A DNA stretch of 64,000 nt from UBA3537 sp049889395. GTDB lineage: Bacteria; Bacteroidota; Bacteroidia; Flavobacteriales; Flavobacteriaceae. The stretch's first letter is position 1. The number at the start of each line of letters is the position of its first letter. The notes beneath the pieces were generated by a model. The model was not told the origin of the DNA. It was given only the letters and a program-made list of their open reading frames with translations, and made no database searches. This document shows positions 1 to 7,924 of this stretch, in pieces. The stretch is from assembly GCA_049889395.1 (NCBI GenBank), contig JBMHDM010000031.1:90377-154376 (forward strand), in the 5' to 3' direction. The translations under genes were made by a program, and so were the position numbers.

Positions 1-2
1 TT

Positions 3-521
3 GGAAAATCTAAAGGCAAAGATCTGGTGGTCGCTTGTATGGATTTTAGTTTTATTGGCGGATCTATGGGAAGTGTTGTCGGCGAAAAAATAGCTCGAGC
101 CGCCGATTACGCCCTAGAAAACAAATTACCGTTCATGATTATATCAAAATCTGGAGGGGCTCGAATGATGGAAGCAGCGCTGTCTTTGATGCAACTGGCC
201 AAAACCTCTGCAAAATTAGCTCAACTAGCTGAAGCAGGAATTCCTTATATCTCCCTGTGTACAGATCCTACAACTGGAGGAACAACCGCCTCATTTGCTA
301 TGCTTGGTGATATTAACATCAGCGAACCTGGCGCCCTCATTGGTTTTGCAGGCCCACGAGTGGTACGAGATACGACTGGAAAAGAACTACCAGAGGGATT
401 TCAAACTGCCGAATTTGTACTCGAACACGGCTTTTTAGACTTTATAACTCACCGCAATGCACTTAAAGATAAAGTCAATCAATACATTGATTTGATTTTA
501 AATCAGCCAATCAGAGCATAA
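3..521 (+). CDS. accD: Acetyl-CoA carboxylase carboxyltransferase subunit beta (3' part)
   Basis: This is the C-terminal part of the beta carboxyltransferase subunit, which with AccA transfers the carboxyl group from carboxybiotin to acetyl-CoA in the first step of fatty acid synthesis. The reading frame is open from the window edge, so the N-terminal zinc ribbon and the true start lie outside. The visible 172 residues hold the crotonase-like core: a GGSMGSVVGEKI segment, SGGARM (the acyl-CoA oxyanion region), a TTGGTTASFA loop and an IGFAGPRVV motif, all typical of AccD. The family is about 285 residues, so a little over half is present. It ends about 100 nt before rpsO, which has its own promoter-like motif. 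Confidence 0.93.
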   Translation, partial: GKSKGKDLVVACMDFSFIGGSMGSVVGEKIARAADYALENKLPFMIISKSGGARMMEAALSLMQLAKTSAKLAQLAEAGIPYISLCTDPTTGGTTASFAMLGDINISEPGALIGFAGPRVVRDTTGKELPEGFQTAEFVLEHGFLDFITHRNALKDKVNQYIDLILNQPIRA

Positions 522-558
522 TTTTTAGTTTCCATAACACAATTTCCCAAAAATGAAC

Positions 559-566
559 TATATTTG
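559..566 (+). promoter_or_regulatory. Promoter -7 element for rpsO
   Basis: TATATTTG matches the Bacteroidota -7 consensus TAnnTTTG exactly. It lies 59 nt upstream of the rpsO start. I do not see a convincing TTTG/TTG -33 element at the usual 17-23 nt distance, so the assignment rests on the -7 box and position alone. Confidence 0.5.
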
Positions 567-624
567 CCGCTCAATTCTGAAAGCCAGGGTTGAACGCATA
601 AAAATCATTTAAACAAATATTGGC

Positions 625-894
625 ATGTACTTATCAAAAGAAGTTAAAGAAGAACTCTTTAAAAAACACGGAAAAAACGCTCAGGATACTGGCTCTGCAG
701 AAGGCCAAATAGCGTTGTTTACTCACCGTATCAATCATCTCACGCAGCACCTCAAGCAAAACAAAAAAGATTTCAACACAGAGCGATCTTTGGTCAAGCT
801 TGTTGGAAAGCGCAGATCACTTTTAGATTACCTAATCAAAAAGGATATTTTGAGATACCGTGCAATTGTTAAAGAGCTCGGATTAAGAAAATAA
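625..894 (+). CDS. rpsO: 30S ribosomal protein S15
   Basis: S15 binds the central domain of 16S rRNA early in 30S assembly and contributes to bridge B4 with the large subunit. The product is 89 residues, the standard length. It shows the S15 signature around residues 23-45 (GSAEGQIALFTHRINHLTQHL spans the conserved helix) and the usual end, in which LDYL and RYRAIVKELGLRK follow each other. The ATG at 625 is the only sensible start. A strong terminator follows at 904, so rpsO is probably monocistronic here although pnp comes next, the classic rpsO-pnp order also found in proteobacteria. Confidence 0.97.
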   Translation: MYLSKEVKEELFKKHGKNAQDTGSAEGQIALFTHRINHLTQHLKQNKKDFNTERSLVKLVGKRRSLLDYLIKKDILRYRAIVKELGLRK

Positions 895-903
895 CACAAA
901 AAG

Positions 904-926
904 AGAGGCTTCAAGGCCTCTTTTTT
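904..926 (+). terminator. Rho-independent terminator of rpsO
   Basis: AGAGGC (904-909) pairs with GCCTCT (916-921), with a T:G pair closing a TCAA loop, and runs straight into six T. It lies 10 nt after the rpsO stop codon. Confidence 0.85.
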
Positions 927-978
927 CATTTAATGCGTATCTTACGCAACAATTATAGAAGAAGCTAATTAAGTTTTT

Positions 979-1015
979 CATTGGTCACACCACACACAAC
1001 AACACAACACCAATG
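979..1015 (+). promoter_or_regulatory. pnp leader hairpin with an A/C-only loop
   Basis: CATTGGT (979-985) is perfectly complementary to ACCAATG (1009-1015). The 23 nt between them (986-1008) contain only A and C, so they cannot form internal pairs and would be presented as an open loop. The element sits 20 nt before the pnp start. In E. coli PNPase controls its own mRNA through a leader stem; that this element serves the same purpose is my inference. I see no clear promoter box in the interval, so the 5' end of the transcript is not known. Confidence 0.5.
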
Positions 1016-1035
1016 TTTAATTAGAATAAAAAAAT

Positions 1036-3249
1036 ATGATTCCTAAAGTTTTTAGAGAGGTCATTGACCTCGGTGATGGTAGAGAAATTTCCATCGAAAC
1101 CGGAAAATTAGCCAAACAGGCTCACGGATCCGTTGTGGTCCAGTCCGGAAAGTGTATGTTACTATGTACTGTAGTTTCAAACTATAAAGCCTCAGATGTT
1201 GATTTTTTACCTTTGACGGTGGATTATCGCGAAAAGTTTGCCGCAGCAGGACGCTACCCTGGTGGATTCTTTAAACGTGAAGCCCGACCAAGTGATGGCG
1301 AAATTTTAACCATGAGGTTGGTAGATAGAGTGTTGCGTCCTTTGTTTCCAAAAGATTATCACTCCGAAACACAAGTTATGATCCAACTCATGTCTCATGA
1401 CGAAAATGTCATGCCAGACGCTATGGCAGGATTGGCCGCCTCAGCAGCAATTCAATTATCTGATTTTCCGTTTGAATGTGCTATTTCTGAAGTTCGTGTA
1501 GCAAGAGTTAATGGTGAATTTATCATCAATCCTACTAGAGCTCAACTGGCAGAATCTGATATCGACATGATGATTGGTGCTTCTGCAGATTCTGTAATGA
1601 TGGTTGAAGGTGAAATGGATGAGATTTCGGAAGAAGAAATGACCGAAGCCATCAAATTTGCACATGAGGCCATTAAAGTCCAATGTGCTGCGCAAGAAAG
1701 ACTAGCTGAAGCATTTGGCAAAAAAGAAGTGCGAGAATACGAACCCGAGCGTGAAGATGCTGATTTACAGCAAAAAATTCACGATATGACCTATGACAAA
1801 GTATATGCCATTGCGAAAGCAGGCTCTGCAAAGCACGAAAGAAGTGCAGCATTTGGAGAAATCAAGGAAGAGATTATCGCTTCATTTTCAGAAGAAGAAC
1901 AAGAGGAGTATGGCAATTTAATCTCAAAATACTTCTACAAAGCTGAAAAAGCTGCTGTTCGTGATTTAACTCTCAACGAAGGTTTGCGTTTAGACGGACG
2001 ACGAACTGATGAAATCAGACCAATCTGGTGTGAGGTTAACTACCTCCCTTCAACACACGGATCGTCAATTTTTACCAGGGGAGAGACTCAAGCATTAGCT
2101 ACTGTCACTCTCGGAACATCACGCGATGCCAATCAAATCGATATGCCATCTCACGAAGGCGAAGAACGGTTTTACTTACACTATAACTTCCCACCGTTTT
2201 CTACAGGTGAAGCACGACCAATCCGTGGAACATCTAGACGAGAAATTGGTCATGGAAACTTGGCACAACGGGCGCTAAAAGGCATGGTTCCTGAAGATTG
2301 TCCATATACAGTGAGAGTTGTAAGTGAAGTCTTAGAAAGTAATGGATCCTCTTCCATGGCAACCGTTTGTTCTGGAACTATGGCACTCATGGATGCTGGA
2401 GTTCAATTGAAGAAACCTGTTTCTGGAATAGCCATGGGACTTATTTCTGATGCCGAAACTGGAAAATACGCTGTACTTTCTGATATTTTAGGAGATGAAG
2501 ATCACCTTGGTGATATGGACTTTAAAGTTACAGGTACAACAGATGGTATAACAGCTTGTCAAATGGACATTAAAGTAAAAGGATTATCCTACGAAATTTT
2601 AGTTAATGCTTTAAATCAAGCTCGTGATGGTCGGTTACATATTCTTGAAAAACTTACAGATACCATTGCGGCACCAGCTGAAGATGTGAAACCTCATGCC
2701 CCTAAAATGGTAACCAGAATTATTCCAAACGAATTTATTGGAGCCCTCATTGGACCAGGAGGTAAAGTGATTCAAGAACTTCAAAAAGAAACAGAAACAA
2801 CCATTGTCATCAATGAAGATCCTGTTACTGAAGAAGGGATTGTTGAAATACTTGGAACTAATCAAGAGGGTATCGATGGTGTATTGTCCAAGATTGATGC
2901 CTTGATGTTCAAGCCAGAAGTTGGTAGCATTTATGAAGTTAAAGTCATAAAAATGTTAGACTTTGGAGCCGTTGTAGAATATACTGAAGCTCCAGGAAAT
3001 GAGGTCTTACTTCACGTCAGTGAATTAGCTTGGGAACGTACAGAAAACGTTTCGGACGTGGTTAATATGGGTGATATATTTGATGTCAAATATTTTGGAA
3101 TTGACTCTAGAACCAGAAAAGAAAAGGTATCTAGAAAAGCAATCCTCCCAAAACCTGAAGGATTTGTAGAACGTCCCCCAAGAGATCGAAAATCTAATAA
3201 CAAGGGGCGAGATAATCGCAGAAATGACAGAAAACCCAGACGGGACTAG
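1036..3249 (+). CDS. pnp: Polyribonucleotide nucleotidyltransferase (PNPase)
   Basis: PNPase is the trimeric 3'-to-5' phosphorolytic exoribonuclease of mRNA decay. The 737 residues show the full architecture: RNase PH domain 1 (from residue 1, with FFKREARPSDGEILTMRLVDR-type motifs near 80-100), the alpha-helical linker, RNase PH domain 2 (with RLDGRRTDEIR near 320 and the catalytic-domain segment KVTGTTDGITACQMDIK near 500), a KH domain (IPNEFIGALIGPGGKVIQEL, about 565-585), an S1 domain (about 630-700) and a basic tail rich in R, K, D and N. The start ATG follows an A-rich stretch, usual in this phylum. A terminator follows at 3282. The basic tail probably binds RNA. Confidence 0.97.
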   Translation: MIPKVFREVIDLGDGREISIETGKLAKQAHGSVVVQSGKCMLLCTVVSNYKASDVDFLPLTVDYREKFAAAGRYPGGFFKREARPSDGEILTMRLVDRVLRPLFPKDYHSETQVMIQLMSHDENVMPDAMAGLAASAAIQLSDFPFECAISEVRVARVNGEFIINPTRAQLAESDIDMMIGASADSVMMVEGEMDEISEEEMTEAIKFAHEAIKVQCAAQERLAEAFGKKEVREYEPEREDADLQQKIHDMTYDKVYAIAKAGSAKHERSAAFGEIKEEIIASFSEEEQEEYGNLISKYFYKAEKAAVRDLTLNEGLRLDGRRTDEIRPIWCEVNYLPSTHGSSIFTRGETQALATVTLGTSRDANQIDMPSHEGEERFYLHYNFPPFSTGEARPIRGTSRREIGHGNLAQRALKGMVPEDCPYTVRVVSEVLESNGSSSMATVCSGTMALMDAGVQLKKPVSGIAMGLISDAETGKYAVLSDILGDEDHLGDMDFKVTGTTDGITACQMDIKVKGLSYEILVNALNQARDGRLHILEKLTDTIAAPAEDVKPHAPKMVTRIIPNEFIGALIGPGGKVIQELQKETETTIVINEDPVTEEGIVEILGTNQEGIDGVLSKIDALMFKPEVGSIYEVKVIKMLDFGAVVEYTEAPGNEVLLHVSELAWERTENVSDVVNMGDIFDVKYFGIDSRTRKEKVSRKAILPKPEGFVERPPRDRKSNNKGRDNRRNDRKPRRD

Positions 3250-3281
3250 CGTCTGCTCTGATTATAAATCACAAACAAAAA

Positions 3282-3310
3282 AGCCATTTTATAAAAAGTG
3301 GCTTTTTTTT
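3282..3310 (+). terminator. Rho-independent terminator of pnp
   Basis: AGCCA (3282-3286) plus TTTT pairs with AAAA and TGGCT (3299-3303), with one bulged G, and is followed by a run of T to 3310. It lies about 35 nt after the pnp stop. Confidence 0.8.
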
Positions 3311-3379
3311 GTAACATTATTTAGAATTCTGTCGTATAACAATATGACACCAAAATACAACTAATAAGATACTTCAACA

Positions 3380-4243
3380 ATGAGACAACTCAAAATTACA
3401 AAACAGGTCACCAACAGAGAAACTGCTTCTCTAGACAAATACCTACAAGAAATAGGAAAGGTTGATTTAATCACAGCCGATGAAGAGGTAGAATTGGCAC
3501 AACGCATAAAAGCTGGCGACCAAATTGCTTTAGAAAAATTGACAAAAGCAAACCTCAGATTTGTTGTCTCTGTCGCCAAACAATATCAGAATCAAGGACT
3601 CACACTTCCCGATTTGATCAATGAAGGAAATCTAGGTTTAATCAAAGCAGCTCAACGTTTCGACGAAACTCGCGGTTTTAAATTTATCTCATATGCCGTT
3701 TGGTGGATCCGTCAATCGATTCTTCAAGCCTTAGCCGAGCAATCCAGGATTGTCCGTCTGCCACTAAATAAAATTGGTTCAATCAATAAAATCAATAAAA
3801 CCTATGCTTTTTTGGAACAATCTCATGAGCGCCCTCCGAGTGCTGAAGAAATTGCCAAAGAATTAGATATGACCATTAATGACGTCAAAGAGTCTATGAA
3901 AAACTCTGGCCGTCACGTCTCAATGGATGCGCCACTCGTTGAAGGTGAGGACTCGAATTTATATGATGTGTTGCGATCTGGAGAATCTCCAAATCCAGAC
4001 AAAGAACTTCTTCATGAATCTTTACGTACAGAAATAGAACGCGCTTTAGAAACATTAACACCTCGTGAAGCAGATGTTATTAGGCTCTATTTTGGATTAG
4101 GCAATCAACACCCAATGACTTTAGAAGAAATTGGAGAAACTTTTGATCTAACTAGAGAACGAGTACGTCAAATCAAAGAAAAAGCAATTCGAAGACTAAA
4201 ACACACTTCTAGAAGTCGAATTTTGAAAACCTATTTAGGATAA
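3380..4243 (+). CDS. rpoD: RNA polymerase primary sigma factor (sigma-70 / SigA)
   Basis: This is the housekeeping sigma factor of the Bacteroidota type. It is only 287 residues because region 1.1 and the large non-conserved insert of E. coli RpoD are missing. Region 1.2 (SLDKYLQEIGKVDLI, about 15-30), region 2 with the core-binding and promoter-melting helix (DLINEGNLGLIKAAQRFDE, about 76-94, then FISYAVWWIRQSI), region 3 and the region 4.2 helix-turn-helix (TLEEIGETFDLTRERVRQIK) are all clear. The altered -7 and -33 boxes seen throughout this window (TAnnTTTG and TTTG/TTG) are the expected targets of this sigma. Its own promoter is not obvious in 3311-3379. Confidence 0.95.
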   Translation: MRQLKITKQVTNRETASLDKYLQEIGKVDLITADEEVELAQRIKAGDQIALEKLTKANLRFVVSVAKQYQNQGLTLPDLINEGNLGLIKAAQRFDETRGFKFISYAVWWIRQSILQALAEQSRIVRLPLNKIGSINKINKTYAFLEQSHERPPSAEEIAKELDMTINDVKESMKNSGRHVSMDAPLVEGEDSNLYDVLRSGESPNPDKELLHESLRTEIERALETLTPREADVIRLYFGLGNQHPMTLEEIGETFDLTRERVRQIKEKAIRRLKHTSRSRILKTYLG

Positions 4244-4251
4244 TAAATAAG

Positions 4252-4280
4252 CCCCAACTTTTCGTTGGGGTTTAATTTTT
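4252..4280 (+). terminator. Rho-independent terminator of rpoD
   Basis: CCCCAAC (4252-4258) pairs with GTTGGGG (4264-4270) around a TTTTC loop and is followed by a T-rich tail. Its 3' arm overlaps the putative -33 element of the rpe promoter. Confidence 0.88.
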
Positions 4281-4292
4281 GTTCTATTTTTG
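4265..4292 (+). promoter_or_regulatory. Promoter of rpe
   Basis: TTG (4265-4267), 17 nt, then TATTTTTG (4285-4292) fits the Bacteroidota promoter pattern TTG-N17-23-TAnnTTTG with an exact -7 box. Initiation about 7 nt later would leave a leader of roughly 10-15 nt before the ATG at 4311. The -33 part lies inside the 3' arm of the rpoD terminator. Confidence 0.6.
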
Positions 4293-4310
4293 TACAATAA
4301 AATTCTGATT

Positions 4311-4967
4311 ATGAGCACACGAATTGCGCCCTCCATCCTAGCTGCAGACTTTGCTAATTTACAACGCGATGTAGAAATGGTAAATAATAGTGACGCCGAC
4401 TGGTTTCACATTGATATAATGGACGGAGTTTTTGTGCCTAATATTTCCTTTGGTATGCCGGTGTTAAAAGCCATTACGAAACATGCACAAAAGACTATTG
4501 ATGTTCACTTAATGATTGTTGATCCAGACCGATACATAAAAACATTTGCTGAATTGGGCAGTGAAATTCTCACTGTACATTACGAGGCCTGTACCCATCT
4601 CCATAGAACCCTTCAGGCCATCAAATCAGAGGGTATGAAAGCAGGAGTGGCTTTAAATCCTCACACCAATGTTAATGTTTTAGAAGATACCATTAAAGAT
4701 ATCGATTTGGTATGTTTGATGAGTGTTAATCCTGGATTTGGTGGGCAAAGTTTCATTGAAAATACATACTCTAAGGTTAAACAACTGAAATCTTTAATAC
4801 AGGACAAATGCGCTTCAACAATAATTGAAATAGATGGAGGGGTTACAGCCTCAAATGCTAAGCAATTGAAAGAAGCTGGCGCCGATGTGTTGGTGGCTGG
4901 TAGTTTTGTTTTTAGGAGTGATAATCCCACTAGTACCATTGCAGAACTTAAGCAATTAACTATATAA
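4311..4967 (+). CDS. rpe: Ribulose-phosphate 3-epimerase
   Basis: Rpe interconverts D-ribulose 5-phosphate and D-xylulose 5-phosphate in the pentose phosphate pathway. The protein is 218 residues with the family's TIM-barrel motifs: APSILAADFANL at the start, HIDIMDGVFVPN with the metal-binding His/Asp pair, DVHLMI, SVNPGFGGQ, and EIDGGVT before VAGSFVF. A TTG codon in frame at 4290 would add seven residues, but it lies within the -7 promoter box, and the family begins right at the STRIAPSILA segment, so I chose the ATG at 4311. The gene converges on rfbA with one base between the two stop codons. Confidence 0.95.
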   Translation: MSTRIAPSILAADFANLQRDVEMVNNSDADWFHIDIMDGVFVPNISFGMPVLKAITKHAQKTIDVHLMIVDPDRYIKTFAELGSEILTVHYEACTHLHRTLQAIKSEGMKAGVALNPHTNVNVLEDTIKDIDLVCLMSVNPGFGGQSFIENTYSKVKQLKSLIQDKCASTIIEIDGGVTASNAKQLKEAGADVLVAGSFVFRSDNPTSTIAELKQLTI

Positions 4968-4968
4968 A

Positions 4969-5838
4969 TTATCTGATTATTTCTCTTAAATAATCATAAT
5001 AATCGCCTTTTAGAGAATTGATTTGCTCTGCTAATTGTTCTTTTGAAATCCAACCTTTAGACAAGGCAATTTCTTCTGGACTTCCAACCTTTTGACCCGT
5101 TCGCTTTTCAATAGCCTTAATAAATTCTGTAGCTTCAGAAAGAGCCTCATGCGTACCAGTATCCAGCCAGGCAAAGCCCCGATTCAAAATCTCTAGTTTT
5201 AGTTGTTTTCGCTCCAAAAACTTTTCATTGACAGCGGTAATTTCTAGCTCACCGCGATTTGAGGGTGTGACTTTTTCTGCTATTTCTACTACATCATTTG
5301 GGAAGAAATATAATCCTACTATGGCGTAATTAGATTTTGGAATTTTTGGTTTTTCTTCAATACCAATAACATTATTTTGAGAGTCAAATTTGGCCACACC
5401 GTATCGCTGAGGATTTTTGACATAATTCCCAAAAATAACTGCTTTATGGTCTTTTTTAACAATATCTATAGCAGAATTTAGTAATTGTTCGAACCCTGCA
5501 CCATAAAAAATATTATCGCCTAAAACCAAGCAAACATCATCCGATCCAATAAAAGATTTTCCTATAATGAAAGCCTGTGCCAATCCATCCGGAGCGACCT
5601 GTTCTTCATAGGTAAATTTTATACCAAAATTTGAGCCATTGCCCAACAAACGTTTGAAGTTTGGTAAATCGTGTGGGGTAGAAATGATTAAAATATCACG
5701 AATACCTGCTTGCATTAGTACTGACAAAGGATAAAAAATCATCGGTTTGTCATACACAGGGAGTAACTGTTTACTTACACTTAATGTCAGTGGGTGTAAT
5801 CGTGTTCCGGAGCCGCCTGCTAAAATGATTCCCTTCAT
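4969..5838 (-). CDS. rfbA: Glucose-1-phosphate thymidylyltransferase
   Basis: RfbA joins dTTP and glucose 1-phosphate to give dTDP-glucose, the first step of dTDP-deoxysugar (for example dTDP-rhamnose) synthesis. The 289-residue length is standard. The nucleotidyltransferase signature GGSGTRLHPLT (residues 8-18) with SKQLLPVYDKPM, the LGDNIFYG metal/sugar motif near 110 and GFAWLDTGTHEAL near 222 are all present. It is the last gene of the ugd-epimerase-rfbB-rfbA operon and starts 8 nt after rfbB. rfbC and rfbD are not in the window, so the final sugar cannot be named. No terminator separates it from the convergent rpe. Confidence 0.95.
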   Translation of the reverse strand: MKGIILAGGSGTRLHPLTLSVSKQLLPVYDKPMIFYPLSVLMQAGIRDILIISTPHDLPNFKRLLGNGSNFGIKFTYEEQVAPDGLAQAFIIGKSFIGSDDVCLVLGDNIFYGAGFEQLLNSAIDIVKKDHKAVIFGNYVKNPQRYGVAKFDSQNNVIGIEEKPKIPKSNYAIVGLYFFPNDVVEIAEKVTPSNRGELEITAVNEKFLERKQLKLEILNRGFAWLDTGTHEALSEATEFIKAIEKRTGQKVGSPEEIALSKGWISKEQLAEQINSLKGDYYDYLREIIR

Positions 5839-5846
5839 ATATACTA

Positions 5847-6890
5847 TTATTGATTATTGTGGTGATAGTTTTGATATACCCCAGTTCTGATATGCTCTAA
5901 CCAAGCTGTATGCGCTAAATACCAATCTATTGTTTTGGATAGCCCATGTTGAAAACTTACAGAGGGTGACCATCCCAATTCCTTTTGAATCTTTGAGGCA
6001 TCAATAGCATATCTAAAATCATGCCCAGGACGATCTTTTATAAATGATATTAACTGTTCGCTAGTTCCTGTTTTACGATTTAATTTTAGATCCATTTGCC
6101 AACAGAGTTCTTTAACAAGATTGATATTTGTCCATTCGTTAAAACCACCAACATTGTAGGTCTCTCCGCGTTTCCCCTCATGAAAAATAAGATCTATGGC
6201 TTGTGCATGATCAATAACATAAAGCCAATCTCTGGTATAATTCCCATCACCGTAAACTGGAAGTGGTTTATTTTGGATAATATTATGGATAAATAGCGGA
6301 ATTAACTTTTCTGGAAATTGATGCGGACCATAGTTATTGGAGCAATTGGAAATAACGTAGTGTAATCTGTAGGTCTCCCCATAGGCTCTAACAAAATGGT
6401 CTGAACTTGCTTTGGATGCCGAATAGGGTGAATTTGGATCATAAGGCGTTGATTCAGAGAAAAGCCCGCTTTCTCCAAGAGTTCCATAGACTTCATCTGT
6501 ACTGATGTGATAAAACCTATGGTTATCCCAGTTATCACCCCATAGTTGTTTAAAAGCATTTAGCAGAACCATAGTCCCTAAAATATTTGTTTTTGCAAAG
6601 GCTAATGGGTCTTTTATGGAACGATCGACATGGGACTCAGCTGCAAGGTGAATAACATCTGTAAACTTATGCTCGTCAAATAAGTTGTTTATGAAACTTT
6701 CATTTGAAATATCCCCTTTGATAAACTTATAATTAACTTTAGATTCAATATCAGAGAGGTTTTCTAAATTTCCGGCATACGTTAAATTGTCCAAATTATA
6801 AATTTGGTATTCAGTATAGCGGTCAACAAAACGTCGAACCACATGTGATCCGATAAATCCTGCACCCCCCGTTATAAGTATTTTCTTCAT
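5847..6890 (-). CDS. rfbB: dTDP-glucose 4,6-dehydratase
   Basis: RfbB converts dTDP-glucose to dTDP-4-keto-6-deoxyglucose using bound NAD+. It is an extended short-chain dehydrogenase of 347 residues. The Rossmann motif GGAGFIGSH is at residues 8-16, followed by the family motifs HLAAESHVDRSI, STDEVYGTLGE and the catalytic Tyr/Lys pair in PYSASKASSDHFV. SNCSNNYGPHQFPEKLIPL is the dTDP-sugar dehydratase signature. It overlaps the upstream epimerase gene by 4 nt (ATGA type), which implies translational coupling within the nucleotide-sugar operon, and it is followed directly by rfbA, its biochemical partner. Confidence 0.96.
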   Translation of the reverse strand: MKKILITGGAGFIGSHVVRRFVDRYTEYQIYNLDNLTYAGNLENLSDIESKVNYKFIKGDISNESFINNLFDEHKFTDVIHLAAESHVDRSIKDPLAFAKTNILGTMVLLNAFKQLWGDNWDNHRFYHISTDEVYGTLGESGLFSESTPYDPNSPYSASKASSDHFVRAYGETYRLHYVISNCSNNYGPHQFPEKLIPLFIHNIIQNKPLPVYGDGNYTRDWLYVIDHAQAIDLIFHEGKRGETYNVGGFNEWTNINLVKELCWQMDLKLNRKTGTSEQLISFIKDRPGHDFRYAIDASKIQKELGWSPSVSFQHGLSKTIDWYLAHTAWLEHIRTGVYQNYHHNNQ

Positions 6891-7912
6891 GGGTAATAGG
6901 ATTTATACCAAGATAGAAAGGCTTCTACACCTTTGTGTAATGGCGTGTTTGGCTGATAGCCATAGTCAATCTTTAAAGCCTCTACATCAGCCCAAGTTTG
7001 ATTGACATCTCCAGGTTGCATTGGCATCATTTGATACGCTGTTTTACATCCTGTAATGGTTTCAATAGCTGTTATAAAATCTAATAATTTGACGGGGGAG
7101 CTATTTCCAATATTATATATTTTGTATAAGTTATTGTTTTTGGATGGCTGGAGTAGTGTTCGTTCTACACCATCTATAATATCTTCAATGTAAGTGAAAT
7201 CTCTGGACAGATCGCCATGATTAAACACTTTTATGGGCTTAGAATTTAATATGGCTTTAGTGAATAAAAACAGGGCCATATCTGGACGTCCCCATGGACC
7301 ATAAACGGTAAAAAATCGTAACCCAATGGTTTCAATGCCATATAAATGACTGTAAGTATGCGCCATTAGCTCATTAGATTTTTTTGTGGCTGCATATAAA
7401 CTTATAGGACAATCCACCGAAATTTGTTCTGAAAATGGCACTTCAGATGAGTTCCCGTAAACACTTGAACTGCTCGCATACACTAGTCGTTTGATGTCAT
7501 GGTGACGACATCCTTCTAAAATATTTAGAAATCCTAATATATTACTATCAACATAAGCTTCAGGGTTTTCCAAAGAATATCGAACACCTGCTTGTGCAGC
7601 CAAATTACATACAATATCAAATGAATGGGATTCAAAAATTTTCGGCATTTCATCCCGATCTTCGATGTTAGCTCGGATAAATGTAAAAGGAGTATTTGGC
7701 AAGTTACTCTTGTGGGATGTATTCCAAATTTTCGAGATTTCTGAATCAATCCCCAAAACATTCAAACGACCGTATTTGAGGTTTACATCATAATAGGAGT
7801 TGATGTTATCTATTCCCACAACAGCGTGACCTAATTCCAACAATCGTTTGCACAAATGGAAGCCTATAAAACCAGCAGCTCCAGTGACTAAAATTGTTTT
7901 GTTGGTTGTCAT
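6887..7912 (-). CDS. NAD-dependent epimerase, probable UDP-glucuronate 4-epimerase
   Basis: This extended short-chain dehydrogenase of 341 residues most resembles the UDP-glucuronate 4-epimerase group, which makes UDP-galacturonate. Visible are the Rossmann motif GAAGFIGFHL (about 11-20), NLAAQAGVRYSLENP, SSSSVYG, the Tyr/Lys catalytic pair in LYAATKKSNELMAH, and RFFTVYGPWGRPDMA, which is diagnostic of this group compared with GalE or RfbB. It lies 12 nt downstream of ugd, whose product UDP-glucuronate is the expected substrate. A related 4-epimerase acting on another UDP-sugar cannot be excluded from sequence alone. Confidence 0.85.
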   Translation of the reverse strand: MTTNKTILVTGAAGFIGFHLCKRLLELGHAVVGIDNINSYYDVNLKYGRLNVLGIDSEISKIWNTSHKSNLPNTPFTFIRANIEDRDEMPKIFESHSFDIVCNLAAQAGVRYSLENPEAYVDSNILGFLNILEGCRHHDIKRLVYASSSSVYGNSSEVPFSEQISVDCPISLYAATKKSNELMAHTYSHLYGIETIGLRFFTVYGPWGRPDMALFLFTKAILNSKPIKVFNHGDLSRDFTYIEDIIDGVERTLLQPSKNNNLYKIYNIGNSSPVKLLDFITAIETITGCKTAYQMMPMQPGDVNQTWADVEALKIDYGYQPNTPLHKGVEAFLSWYKSYYP

Positions 7913-7924
7913 GGTCTAAAATTG

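Noticed and set aside
986..1008. The A/C-only stretch as a simple-sequence or microsatellite repeat
   Set aside because: It has no fixed repeat unit, and its exact flanking by complementary arms makes a hairpin loop the simpler description.
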